NCBI GenBank assembly: GCA_934277375.1 | Contig: CAKQTZ010000009.1 | Coordinates: 1 to 64,000 of the forward strand | DNA: 64,000 nucleotides | Reading direction: 5' to 3' | From: an uncultured Coprococcus sp. | Lineage (GTDB): Bacteria > Bacillota > Clostridia > Lachnospirales > Lachnospiraceae | Part shown: positions 8,298 through 16,155 of the stretch, piece by piece | How the letters are laid out: every line of letters begins with the position of its first letter | Numbering within the stretch: the first letter of the stretch is position 1 | The notes under the pieces: generated by a model | Told to the model about the DNA's origin: nothing | The model's input: the letters and a program-made list of their open reading frames with translations, nothing else | Database searches by the model: none | Translations under genes and position numbers: made by a program

Positions 8298-8903
8298 TTA
8301 TTTTGTAAGCACCTTTTTGCAATATTTATGTGCCCCGCAATGAGGACAAACTAATTTGCGCTTTGTTAATGTATGTGCGCCCATTACATATGACTTCATA
8401 TCAGGGACAAACCTGGTATTGCAATCAGGGCATTCAAATGCTCCTGCCTCTCTATCAAGAATACACGCAATCACAATTCCGCCACAGATAACTACTAGCC
8501 CTATTGCGATAAGCAGAACTCTCAGCCAGTTCTCCATCTCCAGAATTCCTGACAACAAAAACAATGGAAGTGCCGCAACTATCGTAAGTGCCGCGACCAT
8601 TGCAGACAAAATAATTTTCTTTTTGCTTTCCTGTGCCTCTCTAACTAAATTCACCATATTTACCTCCGCTTTCTTTCTATAATCCTCTTCAGATACTCTT
8701 TCGCCAGACAGTAATTCATTCACTGTTATCTCTAATTCATCACATAGAGGCAACAATAATGAAACCTCTGGAAAACCATTTCCTCGTTCCCATTTTGAAA
8801 TTGTTTTATCGCTGATTCCAAGTTTTTCAGAAAGCTGTTTTTGAGTATATCCCTTTCTCTTTCTCTCATCAGCGATGAATCGTCCAATTTTAATCTGGTC
8901 CAT
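8298..8903 (-). CDS. XRE-family regulator with membrane helices and zinc ribbon
   Basis: The 201-aa product starts at MDQIKIG behind AGAAAGGAGGG. Residues 1-65 are a Cro/C1 HTH (GYTQKQLSEKLGISDKTISKWERGNG). Two hydrophobic helices follow at about 95-115 and 125-145. The C-terminus has CPDC and CPHC pairs, a zinc-ribbon pattern. HTH plus membrane helices plus zinc knuckles is a common Firmicutes layout, possibly a membrane-held regulator. A 13-bp imperfect inverted repeat lies about 55 bp upstream (8959-9003) and is a possible operator. Signal and targets unknown. Confidence 0.88.
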   Translation of the reverse strand: MDQIKIGRFIADERKRKGYTQKQLSEKLGISDKTISKWERGNGFPEVSLLLPLCDELEITVNELLSGERVSEEDYRKKAEVNMVNLVREAQESKKKIILSAMVAALTIVAALPLFLLSGILEMENWLRVLLIAIGLVVICGGIVIACILDREAGAFECPDCNTRFVPDMKSYVMGAHTLTKRKLVCPHCGAHKYCKKVLTK

Positions 8904-8958
8904 ATGTTTCCCTCCTTTCTGGCTCAATTATCTCCCCCTTTTATTGCAAATCACACCC

Positions 8959-9003
8959 ACGAGGCGTAGAATATGGTGAATCTATTCGGGTTCTACGCTT
9001 CGT
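8959..9003. repeat. 13-bp inverted repeat upstream of the XRE gene
   Basis: Arms ACGAGGCGTAGAA (8959-8971) and TTCTACGCTTCGT (8991-9003) pair with a single G-U and enclose a 19-nt loop. It is either a regulatory dyad for the XRE gene or a transcribed hairpin; there is no T-run behind it. Confidence 0.6.
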
Positions 9004-9020
9004 AGACTAGGCAAAATAAG

Positions 9021-9158
9021 CTATTTCCCCTGAATATTCCATACATATCCCCTTACATTTATTATCAATGCAATTGAACATACCACTGTCATAAGCAATG
9101 GCACCACAACAAATCCGGCTCTAATATTTTCTTTACTTCTAAATGACGTTTTTTCCAC
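9021..9158 (-). CDS. Possible 45-aa single-pass membrane peptide or gene remnant
   Basis: In the 342-bp gap between the XRE and GNAT genes, a minus-strand frame from a GTG at 9158 reads 45 residues: a charged head (EKTSFRSKENIRAG), one clear transmembrane stretch (FVVVPLLMTVVCSIALII) and a short tail (NVRGYVWNIQGK). The composition looks like real coding sequence, but the start and ribosome site are poor. It could be the last part of a decayed membrane protein gene. Confidence 0.3.
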   Translation of the reverse strand: MEKTSFRSKENIRAGFVVVPLLMTVVCSIALIINVRGYVWNIQGK

Positions 9159-9245
9159 CTGACAATTATGTCATGAAATAATTTTATCTATTTTTGTCAC
9201 ATATTTCTCATCAAAGCTACTTATATCTTCTAAATCACTTACCAT

Positions 9246-9722
9246 CTACGACAGCCTGCAAACCATTATATATTCCTCATCATTCTCATCCACGATCTGG
9301 AATCCAACTTTTTTGTACATTCCGACTGCATAGTTCTGCTTTTGCACAGACAGTGAACCGCTCTTATATCCACAGTTTTTCAGCTCCGCCAGCATCCTTT
9401 TCATCAGCTCCGTTCCAATGCCGTAATTCCTGTATTCTTTGAGCAGTGAGATTGCAAAAGACGGTGTATCGTCATCAACATGCCCATAGTCGTCCATAAT
9501 ACGAACCCACACAGCTCCAACAACTTTATCATTTGTCTCTGCGACAAATGCCATATCCCCCGCTCTGTTTCCAAAGTCGTCAACGTACACTCGCAATTCC
9601 GGCTGATTGATAATGTCCCTTGGAGGTGCCTCCACGCCCTCTGGAATAAATATTGCCTCGTATAAAAATGTATTCAATATACAGTTTTCTTCCTGTTTTA
9701 ATCTTTTTATTGTGTAATCCAT
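9246..9722 (-). CDS. GNAT family N-acetyltransferase
   Basis: A 158-aa cytoplasmic acetyltransferase fold. The acetyl-CoA loop appears as the EYRNYGIGTELMKRML segment (Q/RxxGxG/A-type motif A, residues about 104-119), followed by the motif B stretch LSVQKQNYAVGMYKKVGFQIV. The substrate is not predictable. It lies in the stretch of small accessory genes, with a 17-bp gap to the next gene upstream. Confidence 0.9.
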   Translation of the reverse strand: MDYTIKRLKQEENCILNTFLYEAIFIPEGVEAPPRDIINQPELRVYVDDFGNRAGDMAFVAETNDKVVGAVWVRIMDDYGHVDDDTPSFAISLLKEYRNYGIGTELMKRMLAELKNCGYKSGSLSVQKQNYAVGMYKKVGFQIVDENDEEYIMVCRLS

Positions 9723-9739
9723 AAAGCCTCCAATAACAA

Positions 9740-10162
9740 TTACCTATATCCATATATTATAAAAGCTCCATCATCATCATTTACGGGCTCATACCTCAGG
9801 TTTGTCTTATTTATTTTCTCTAAGAACAAATTCGTATAATCTTCCCTAATATATTCATCATCCATAAGTCTCCCCTTATAAATTCGCTTTACATATATCG
9901 GTTTGATCTTGAACCATTGAAAACATCGACTGTTTATGCCAGGCAATTCTTCATCACCACTAATAGTCCAATACCATTTTTCTTCATCTTCTCCCAGTAA
10001 TTTGTAGCTTATCTGTACCTCATGCCCTGTCTCGCTCTCAATCTGATGGATTATTTCAAAAAGCTGATTCCATCTGGTATTATTCATGTATGATGTAAGA
10101 TTATTTTCCTCTATGTACTTAAGGTACTTCTCTGTTGAAATTGCTTTCATAATTCGAATCAT
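9740..10162 (-). CDS. Conserved hypothetical protein (DUF6678-like)
   Basis: A 140-aa soluble protein with many aromatic and acidic residues and no membrane segment. NNTRWNQLFEIIHQIE near residues 27-42 and the WYWTISGDEELPG core recall the small uncharacterised family labelled DUF6678; this is from memory and unverified. The start at 10162 is supported by AGAGAGG seven bases upstream. Function unknown. It belongs to the same co-directional group as the kinase-like gene upstream. Confidence 0.7.
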   Translation of the reverse strand: MIRIMKAISTEKYLKYIEENNLTSYMNNTRWNQLFEIIHQIESETGHEVQISYKLLGEDEEKWYWTISGDEELPGINSRCFQWFKIKPIYVKRIYKGRLMDDEYIREDYTNLFLEKINKTNLRYEPVNDDDGAFIIYGYR

Positions 10163-10213
10163 ATTACTACCTCTCTAACAACTCCCGATTGAAGAAAATC
10201 TGGAGTTACATAA

Positions 10214-10747
10214 CTAATGCTGCTCCATATAATCAATAAATTCTTGTGTCTTAGACCAGTACTTAATCCCCCAATTTTCAAAATTCCATTCATCCATGTA
10301 ATTATTACATTCATAGTCAATATAAAAAATCCTTTCATCTTGTACAATGAAATTAGTCGGAAAATAATCTATATTCAAGCCTGCTTCATATACTACCTTT
10401 GCCATTTCTCTCATTTGCGTCAAATACAAATCTTTCATTGCATCATTTTTCACTAAATCATATATAGTTGGTCCATCAATATATTCTTTTAATATTCTTT
10501 CATTTGCCACATCAATGTCTAACATTCTTGGAATTCTAATTCCTGTTTGCAGCAGTCTACTATAATCATTTTGTTCTGCTGCGATTTTATTGCCAAATGA
10601 GTAATACTCGCATGGTTCATGATGTATCTGCTTTAGCACATAAAATTTGCCTTCCCGTTCTGCCAAATAGGAATAACCACCTTTTCCATGTCCTAATAAC
10701 TTCACAATTTTATATTCTTTCTGATTAACATTCATAACATCCTGCAT
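10214..10747 (-). CDS. Degenerate protein-kinase-fold protein
   Basis: A 177-aa product with a compact kinase-like plan: a glycine loop LLGHGKGGYSYLA (residues 17-29), a VLK lysine (residue 39), a catalytic-loop-like NIDYFPTNFIV and a metal-site-like FYIDYE. Overall it resembles small RIO/ABC1-type or aminoglycoside-phosphotransferase-like kinases rather than a full Ser/Thr kinase. The start at 10747 is chosen for GAGG nine bases before; it overlaps the preceding gene by 23 bp, suggesting coupled translation. Substrate unknown; the family call is tentative. Confidence 0.7.
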   Translation of the reverse strand: MQDVMNVNQKEYKIVKLLGHGKGGYSYLAEREGKFYVLKQIHHEPCEYYSFGNKIAAEQNDYSRLLQTGIRIPRMLDIDVANERILKEYIDGPTIYDLVKNDAMKDLYLTQMREMAKVVYEAGLNIDYFPTNFIVQDERIFYIDYECNNYMDEWNFENWGIKYWSKTQEFIDYMEQH

Positions 10748-10982
10748 TATCCTTATCCTCATCTGTAAATTTTTGCTTTATGTCATCATAGGATAATTTA
10801 GGCAAAAATGCATTGGTAGATTCCTTAACAACCTTTCCATATGACAAAAGTTGCTCAACATCTACCTTTTTAGAAAAAGCAATTATTTTCTCACTGTCCA
10901 ATTCATTTCCTGTGGTAATGATAGGTGCTTGCATTTTTTTCTCGTATGAATCAGTAAACAAAATCTTTTTTTTATTTTCCAA
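10725..10982 (-). CDS. Small hypothetical protein
   Basis: An 85-aa frame starting at a TTG five bases after the stop of the GyrI-like gene and overlapping the kinase-like gene. The product is charged, without a signal peptide or membrane segment, and ends in GCYEC. I do not recognise it. The weak start and AT-rich sequence leave open that it is a remnant. The tight packing on both sides favours expression in one transcript. Confidence 0.5.
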   Translation of the reverse strand: MENKKKILFTDSYEKKMQAPIITTGNELDSEKIIAFSKKVDVEQLLSYGKVVKESTNAFLPKLSYDDIKQKFTDEDKDNAGCYEC

Positions 10983-10989
10983 AATAGAA

Positions 10990-11625
10990 TCACAATCTCT
11001 TCTTTATCGGATGTCTGATAACAGTTTTACATTTTTCCGATGCAGTTTTTCTTGGGTCTGACAAATAGATTTCATGATGATGTCGTTCATCAGTGAAATC
11101 ATTTACATACCCATTCTCTTCCAAATATTTATCCATCACTGCTACTGTCTCAGGTTCATTATCAAATGCTCCTATATGCATGATCTGCACACACAAGCCT
11201 TCATCAATACTCAGAAATTCTGCACAAGTACAATCAATATTTTTCTTCTTTGACGCGGTCTCCACCGCCCAATCAAAATTCTTCTTTGTTATAAAATCAG
11301 GAAGACGAATAACAGAAATCCAGTTAAATGCAGATTTGTCTGTATAATCCACACCTTCAACATTATCCTGCCACCAAAAGCCTTCAAGCGGTGGGACAAC
11401 ATACTCAAAAAATCCCTCTATTTTGTAATCAGTCTTATAACTCATCTTGAGAGTGTACGCAACGGCATACAAAACACCAATCGCAGCTTTATATTCTCCG
11501 CCCTCTTCATTCGGGTCGCCCTTGCCCCTTACCGCTATGTAATTCGCCCTTGGAATCGTTACGATCTGCGGCTTATTTTTCGGCAAATAAAACTCTTTAT
11601 ATTCTTTCTTAAAATCAAACGCCAT
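10990..11625 (-). CDS. GyrI-like domain protein
   Basis: A 211-aa soluble protein of the GyrI-like/SOUL small-molecule-binding fold, with the pattern IPRANYIAVRGKGDPNE near the N-terminus, followed by GVLYAVAYTLKM and a later CVQIMHIGAFDNEP. Stand-alone members without the MarA/AraC HTH are frequent in Clostridia and are thought to bind or hydrolyse small ligands. The ribosome site GGGGGAG fixes the start at 11625. The upstream neighbour is a GNAT gene 12 bp away. Confidence 0.85.
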   Translation of the reverse strand: MAFDFKKEYKEFYLPKNKPQIVTIPRANYIAVRGKGDPNEEGGEYKAAIGVLYAVAYTLKMSYKTDYKIEGFFEYVVPPLEGFWWQDNVEGVDYTDKSAFNWISVIRLPDFITKKNFDWAVETASKKKNIDCTCAEFLSIDEGLCVQIMHIGAFDNEPETVAVMDKYLEENGYVNDFTDERHHHEIYLSDPRKTASEKCKTVIRHPIKKRL

Positions 11626-11637
11626 AACTCCCCCTAT

Positions 11638-12075
11638 TTACTCGATCCACTGTATAAATGCTGTTTTATCAGAACTATTGTAGCCTGCCCTTTCATAAAA
11701 CTTTATAGTTGATTCTTTTTTCGATCCTGTGAGCAGCATCATTTTATAGCAATTTTCTTTTTCCGCAATTCCTTTTGCATAATCCAAACATTGTGTTGCA
11801 TATCCATTTCCACGATATTCTCTATGCGTAACAACATTTTCTATAAAAGCATACGGTCGTACATTTCTTGTCAAATTTGGTATCACCACGCACACACAGG
11901 AAGTCACGATTTTCCCATCAATAATATTGACAATAATATGATGATTTTCGTCCTGAATAATTGTGTTCCATGTTTTCCTAAGATGCTCGGACATCTCGGG
12001 AACAGTGTCTTCATGCAAATGCAAATATAATTCCAATATTTCGTTCAATTCATTTTCATAAATTTCTCTGACCAT
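11638..12075 (-). CDS. GNAT family N-acetyltransferase
   Basis: A 145-aa acetyltransferase. The acetyl-CoA pocket is seen in VTHREYRGNGYATQCLDYA (residues about 84-101, RxxGxG/A), followed by CYKMMLLTGSKKESTIKFYERAGY, a typical motif B. The start at 12075 follows GAGGAGGAAG. It leads the small accessory cluster that runs on toward 9246. Substrate unknown. Confidence 0.9.
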   Translation of the reverse strand: MVREIYENELNEILELYLHLHEDTVPEMSEHLRKTWNTIIQDENHHIIVNIIDGKIVTSCVCVVIPNLTRNVRPYAFIENVVTHREYRGNGYATQCLDYAKGIAEKENCYKMMLLTGSKKESTIKFYERAGYNSSDKTAFIQWIE

Positions 12076-12142
12076 ATTTCTTCCTCCTCATTTTCCTTTT
12101 TCTATTCACCAATTTCCACAATTCTCACAATATCACCAAACT

Positions 12143-12799
12143 TCAAAGATCCACAACTTCCAGCTCATCCCGTGTAACCCGGCACGTGAGGTTTAACACC
12201 TCCACTCCGGCAGTCTTCGCCTCATAGAAAGTCTCCGCGAACTCCCTGTGTATTTCCGCATTTGGCCTGACCTCAGTTATCCCTGTCATCGGAATGACAA
12301 ATGCCACATAACATTTATATCCCTCGGAGACCGCCTTCATCAGCTCCCGCAAATGCCTGACTCCCCTGTCGGTGGGTGCATCCGGGAAATATCCTATCCC
12401 ATCGATCTCCTGCGTACAGCCCTTGACCTCCATGAGATACTTCGTGCCATCCTTTTCCATATAGAAATCAATCCTTGAATCCCCGTATACATACTCTGGC
12501 TTTATAAAGTCATAATCCTTAGTTTTTAGCCATTCCAAAACCACCTTGTTAGGCACTTGGCTGTCCACGTTCACCCAGCCAAGCTTCGGATCCTCCACCG
12601 CTATGAGATCGTATTTCGTCTTGCGGTTTGGATTTGCAGACTTCTCAAGGCTGACCGTGTTCCCCGGTATCAGCAAACTGCTAAGCCTCCCCGTGTTCTT
12701 TACGTGCACGGTCTCTGTAACTCCGTCTATATCCACATGAGCTGTGAACCTGTTTGGCCTGTCTACGAACTTGCCTGAGATAACATTTGTATATTTCAC
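12143..12799 (-). CDS. sfsA: SfsA family DNA/RNA nuclease
   Basis: The 218-aa protein matches SfsA in length and layout: an N-terminal OB-like part (DRPNRFTAHVDIDG, HVKNTGRLSSLLIPG) and a C-terminal nuclease-like core with DSRIDFYMEKDGTKYLMEVKGCT, where D and E-V-K form a PD-(D/E)xK-like set. Originally named for sugar-fermentation stimulation in E. coli; members are now regarded as nucleases. The start appears to be a GTG at 12799 behind AAGGCAAG. It follows the thioesterase gene by 19 bp. Confidence 0.93.
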   Translation of the reverse strand: MKYTNVISGKFVDRPNRFTAHVDIDGVTETVHVKNTGRLSSLLIPGNTVSLEKSANPNRKTKYDLIAVEDPKLGWVNVDSQVPNKVVLEWLKTKDYDFIKPEYVYGDSRIDFYMEKDGTKYLMEVKGCTQEIDGIGYFPDAPTDRGVRHLRELMKAVSEGYKCYVAFVIPMTGITEVRPNAEIHREFAETFYEAKTAGVEVLNLTCRVTRDELEVVDL

Positions 12800-12818
12800 C
12801 TTGCCTTACATCCTCCAT

Positions 12819-13265
12819 CTATTCCACAACAGAGCGGTTCATCATGTAGAATGAGAACCTTGCCTTGTCCACAAGCTGCCCCTTGTCATCGTAAATATTT
12901 GCCTCGTACAGTGACACCTTCTTGCCCTGACGGATCTCCATTCCCTCGCATATGAGATACTCTGTGTTCATAGCCGGAGCTATATAGGTCATGGTTCCAT
13001 CTATAGTTGAAGAAAACTTTCCGTAGGTACATGCCGCGATCCCGCTCACTATATCCGCAAGTGAGTACAGGCATCCACCATGCACAGAACCATATGGATT
13101 CAGGACATCCTCTGTGACCATCATCTTGCCCTTCACATATCCAAGGCTCATATCAACCAGCTCTATCTTCAGGTTCTGGACATAGATGTTGTCCTTGTTA
13201 AACCTTATCAGTGCCTGTTTCACATCCTCAGACATAGCTTTTTTGTTGTCGTTTATCTCATTCAT
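12819..13265 (-). CDS. PaaI-like hotdog-fold thioesterase
   Basis: A 148-aa single hotdog domain. NPYGSVHGGCLYSLADIVSG (residues about 56-75) contains the HGG motif and the catalytic acidic residue typical of PaaI/YbgC-like acyl-CoA thioesterases; GTMTYIAPA forms the following core strand. It probably hydrolyses a small acyl- or aryl-CoA. It sits between panF and sfsA on the same strand. The pathway is not evident from the neighbours. Confidence 0.88.
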   Translation of the reverse strand: MNEINDNKKAMSEDVKQALIRFNKDNIYVQNLKIELVDMSLGYVKGKMMVTEDVLNPYGSVHGGCLYSLADIVSGIAACTYGKFSSTIDGTMTYIAPAMNTEYLICEGMEIRQGKKVSLYEANIYDDKGQLVDKARFSFYMMNRSVVE

Positions 13266-13318
13266 GCTTCATTTTACCTTTCAACTCTATTTTCACGTTC
13301 AGACATCCTGCGTACATA

Positions 13319-14806
13319 TCAAATGCACTTGTCCAGAATATCAGGATCAAGTCCTTTTCTTCCCGTTATAAATCCAATTCCAAAGTACAGCACCGCACCT
13401 ACCATCAGTCCCCACACGACCGCATTTATCCCGGCGATCTTGATAAAATACGTTGCAAATATATATGTCGCGATCGCACCTACGCTGCTGCACACTGCCG
13501 CCTGCTTAGTTCCCTTCTTCCAGAACAAACCTCCCACAAGAGGCCAAAAGAATGTGCATTCAAGTCCGCCAAATGCAAACATGTTGAGCATGAAAATTAT
13601 ATCCGGCGGATTGATCGTGAGAACCATCACCACCACGCCGAGCAACATCGTAAGTATCGTGCTCACCAGCTTGACATTCTTGTCGTATTTCTCATTTTTC
13701 ACCGGATCATCACCCACCACGTAATTCTTCCACAGATCCTTCACTATAGCTGCTGTGGCAAGTATGAGGAGCGAATCCGCTGTCGACATGACTGCTGCCA
13801 TCGGCGCTGCGAGGAATATCGCTGCTATTCCAGGCGGCATGATCTTCTGTACTATATATGGTATAAAATAATCCGAAGTTGGAAGATTGTCCGTATCGAC
13901 AAGTGCGCCAGCCCATGTTCCTGCAAGATGCATTCCCACGATCACAAAGCTGCATGTGAGAACTCCGATCCACATCGCTCTGTGCATGCTCTTCGTATCT
14001 TTAAATCCCATGGCGCGCACAGCTGTCTGGGGAAGGCCCAGCGTTCCAAATCCCACAAGCACCCAATAGCTGAGCAGCCCTCCTGGAGTGTATTTCGAGA
14101 AAATGTCATCGTACACCTCCGGCAGATTTGTCTGAAGACCGGCATCTATCGCGGCAAGACCGCCCCCGCTCCTTAAGACAAAGAATATAAACAGGAATGT
14201 TCCGATACACATTACTATTCCCTGAATCGTGTCAGTTATGACAACCGCACTGAATCCGCCAATGGCTGTGTACAGGATCACGACTGTGCCAAATATCAAA
14301 AGTGAACTCACATGATCCATTCCCGTTATGGATGCTATAAGTGTAGCCCCTCCCGTAAACTGACTTATCATCTGTGCTATAAAGAAAACTATAAGTCCAA
14401 GGCTCGTGATGACCACCAGCGCATCGCTCTTGTATCTCGCCTTGAAGTAGCCCACCACTGTCACAGCGCCCGTTCGTCTGGACACTATCGCCAGCTTATT
14501 TCCAAGCACACCGAGCACCAGAAATGTGACCGGGACCTGGATAGCAGCTATCCACGCCTGTGCATATCCATATGTAAGACCCGCTGCACCCGGCCCTGAT
14601 ATAAATGAACTTGCGGAAGTGTATGTCGCCATGATCGTCATGGCCAGGACGATTCCGTTCATATTTCTTCCGCCTATGAAATATTTCTTCTCGGACGTTG
14701 TGTGCAGACTTTTCTCCGCCCTTCTGCTGTAGACAAAGCTCACCACAATATTGAATAACAGATATCCGAGAAAAACCGATAAGATCAATATCTGATTACT
14801 ATTCAT
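13319..14806 (-). CDS. panF: Sodium/pantothenate symporter
   Basis: A 495-aa SSS-family symporter with about 13 hydrophobic segments. KKYFIGGRNMNGIVLAMTIMATYTSASSFISGPGAAG (residues about 36-72) is characteristic of PanF. It imports pantothenate for coenzyme A. The start at 14806 is chosen because GAGTGAGGG precedes it and it overlaps the yhdT stop by 8 bp, which suggests translational coupling. yhdT-panF is a conserved pair. coaX, also in the CoA pathway, lies elsewhere in the window. Confidence 0.92.
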   Translation of the reverse strand: MNSNQILILSVFLGYLLFNIVVSFVYSRRAEKSLHTTSEKKYFIGGRNMNGIVLAMTIMATYTSASSFISGPGAAGLTYGYAQAWIAAIQVPVTFLVLGVLGNKLAIVSRRTGAVTVVGYFKARYKSDALVVITSLGLIVFFIAQMISQFTGGATLIASITGMDHVSSLLIFGTVVILYTAIGGFSAVVITDTIQGIVMCIGTFLFIFFVLRSGGGLAAIDAGLQTNLPEVYDDIFSKYTPGGLLSYWVLVGFGTLGLPQTAVRAMGFKDTKSMHRAMWIGVLTCSFVIVGMHLAGTWAGALVDTDNLPTSDYFIPYIVQKIMPPGIAAIFLAAPMAAVMSTADSLLILATAAIVKDLWKNYVVGDDPVKNEKYDKNVKLVSTILTMLLGVVVMVLTINPPDIIFMLNMFAFGGLECTFFWPLVGGLFWKKGTKQAAVCSSVGAIATYIFATYFIKIAGINAVVWGLMVGAVLYFGIGFITGRKGLDPDILDKCI

Positions 14807-15071
14807 TTTTACCCTCACTCTCATCCTCTTCATATTGGAAATCTACGAACACAAACTTAAGCAGCCAGAATACCCCGATCACCGCAAGCACCACTGTTCC
14901 AAGCACCGAGACCACAAACCACGCCGGCATATGGAACACCGTCCACCCGGTGCCATTTAGCAGAAACGCGGTTAGCACATGCCATAAAAAACATATAAAT
15001 ACCACAAGCAGCGTCGCTTTGATCTCTTTTATGCACTGCCTGTGCTGTTCTTCCTTTGTCAATTTCATCAT
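14799..15071 (-). CDS. yhdT: YhdT family (DUF997) small membrane protein
   Basis: A 90-aa protein with two transmembrane helices (residues about 20-38 and 50-75) and an acidic C-terminus. YhdT proteins are regularly encoded directly ahead of the pantothenate symporter and are treated as its accessory subunit, though the role is unproven. The 8-bp overlap with panF supports that link. GGGGA before the ATG at 15071 sets the start. Two TATAAT boxes lie in the upstream 145 bp but without a good -35. Confidence 0.88.
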   Translation of the reverse strand: MMKLTKEEQHRQCIKEIKATLLVVFICFLWHVLTAFLLNGTGWTVFHMPAWFVVSVLGTVVLAVIGVFWLLKFVFVDFQYEEDESEGKNE

Positions 15072-15216
15072 AATAATATATCCCCTTAATTAGCTTATTA
15101 TATCCTATCGCCTGTCGTCACAATGCTCATTATATCACGCTGATCAGTTTTTTCATAGTTGCCCCGCCAGCCGCCCAAATCCTGTGCATATACAAACTCT
15201 GTATTGTTGTCTGCAC

Positions 15217-15254
15217 AAAAAAACTGGTGCACAGACGTTTCGTCCATACACCAG
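15217..15254 (-). terminator. Terminator of the membrane protein gene 15279-15899
   Basis: Stem CTGGTG..GACG / CGTC..CACCAG at 15224-15254 on the minus strand, followed by seven T (15217-15223). Confidence 0.85.
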
Positions 15255-15278
15255 CCATTTATATTCTCTATTCAAATA

Positions 15279-15899
15279 TTATATCAAAAATATCAGTCCG
15301 CCAAACATGATCGCGCCGATCACATTTGCCTTTGCAGGAATCTTGGTCGGCAGTATGACTATCGCAAGCGGAAGCAGATTAAAGATACACGCCCACACTG
15401 GAAGTGAAGTTTTTCCCGTGACAACAGCTATCAGAAACGCTACAGCAAATACAAGCATACCAGCATAGCCCAGATACATCGTATAGCAGGTGGTTTTGAA
15501 GAAATCCCACACTGCATTCAGAGCTTCTTCTGTCAGACCCAGCTTTACGAAGAACCACTCGACTAGACAGCAGAACAGATGATGCAGTGCCAGATTGATG
15601 AACATTACAAGTGTTGCAACATACATTATCATATAAAAAGTCTCTGAGTACTGGCGGATCCAGTCGCAGATAGCCAGATAGCCAAATATTTCCAGTGTCA
15701 TGGCACATACACCAAGCAGCATGGCTATCGACAGATTCTTAAGCGGCATCCCCCTGAACGCCACCTTAGACTTATCATAATCTTTGAAATTCGTCAGATC
15801 GACCTTTCCATTCGGTGCATACGTGAGAAATCCATCAGAAATTCCACATAATACATGCCCCACCAGCGCCATAATCATAAATACCTTCAACTGTAACAT
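15279..15899 (-). CDS. Hypothetical six-helix membrane protein
   Basis: A 206-aa protein with about six hydrophobic helices. It begins with a hydrophobic segment bearing HVLCGISDGFLTYAP and has a conserved-looking LALHHLFCCLVEWFF in the middle. No enzymatic motif is recognised. GGGAGGG precedes the ATG at 15899. It is a single-gene unit with its own terminator and a promoter followed at once by a palindrome (15969-15986), so it looks tightly regulated, most likely by a TetR- or MarR-type repressor encoded outside the window. Confidence 0.75.
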   Translation of the reverse strand: MLQLKVFMIMALVGHVLCGISDGFLTYAPNGKVDLTNFKDYDKSKVAFRGMPLKNLSIAMLLGVCAMTLEIFGYLAICDWIRQYSETFYMIMYVATLVMFINLALHHLFCCLVEWFFVKLGLTEEALNAVWDFFKTTCYTMYLGYAGMLVFAVAFLIAVVTGKTSLPVWACIFNLLPLAIVILPTKIPAKANVIGAIMFGGLIFLI

Positions 15900-15968
15900 A
15901 GCAATATCCCTCCCTTTTTAATCACATAACCAAATTTTCTATGATCTGCTTTGTCTGCTGACTATGCA

Positions 15969-16015
15969 AGTTAGTTTTCACTAACTATATTAACACATCT
16001 ATCTGCAAATGTGAA
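15969..16015 (-). promoter_or_regulatory. Promoter with adjoining 7-bp-arm operator
   Basis: TTCACA at 16010-16015, 17-bp spacer, TATAAT-like TAATAT at 15987-15992 on the minus strand. Directly downstream is a perfect dyad, AGTTAGT GAAA ACTAACT (15969-15986), covering the expected start site. This is the usual geometry of a TetR/MarR repressor site. Confidence 0.7.
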
Positions 16016-16044
16016 TCTTAGAAAATTGCTTTTCAATTGTATAT

Positions 16045-16120
16045 AAAAACGCTGACACATAAGCTTGTTAATATATCCATGCCAAAACGGACATACCACC
16101 ATCGCAAATGCGCCAGCGTC
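16045..16120 (-). terminator. Probable purB terminator with long loop
   Basis: ACGCTG (16114-16119) pairs with CAGCGT (16049-16054) across a long inner sequence; TTTTT follows at 16045-16049 on the minus strand. It lies about 35 bases past the purB stop. Confidence 0.5.
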
Positions 16121-16155
16121 TTATTTACTCTATATACATTTTTTAATTCAGATCT

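Noticed and set aside
15072..15216. Protein-like frame ending near the yhdT start (FVYAQDLGGWRGNYEK)
   Set aside because: Short, no start or ribosome site, and it overlaps the terminator of the downstream gene; probably chance or a tiny remnant.
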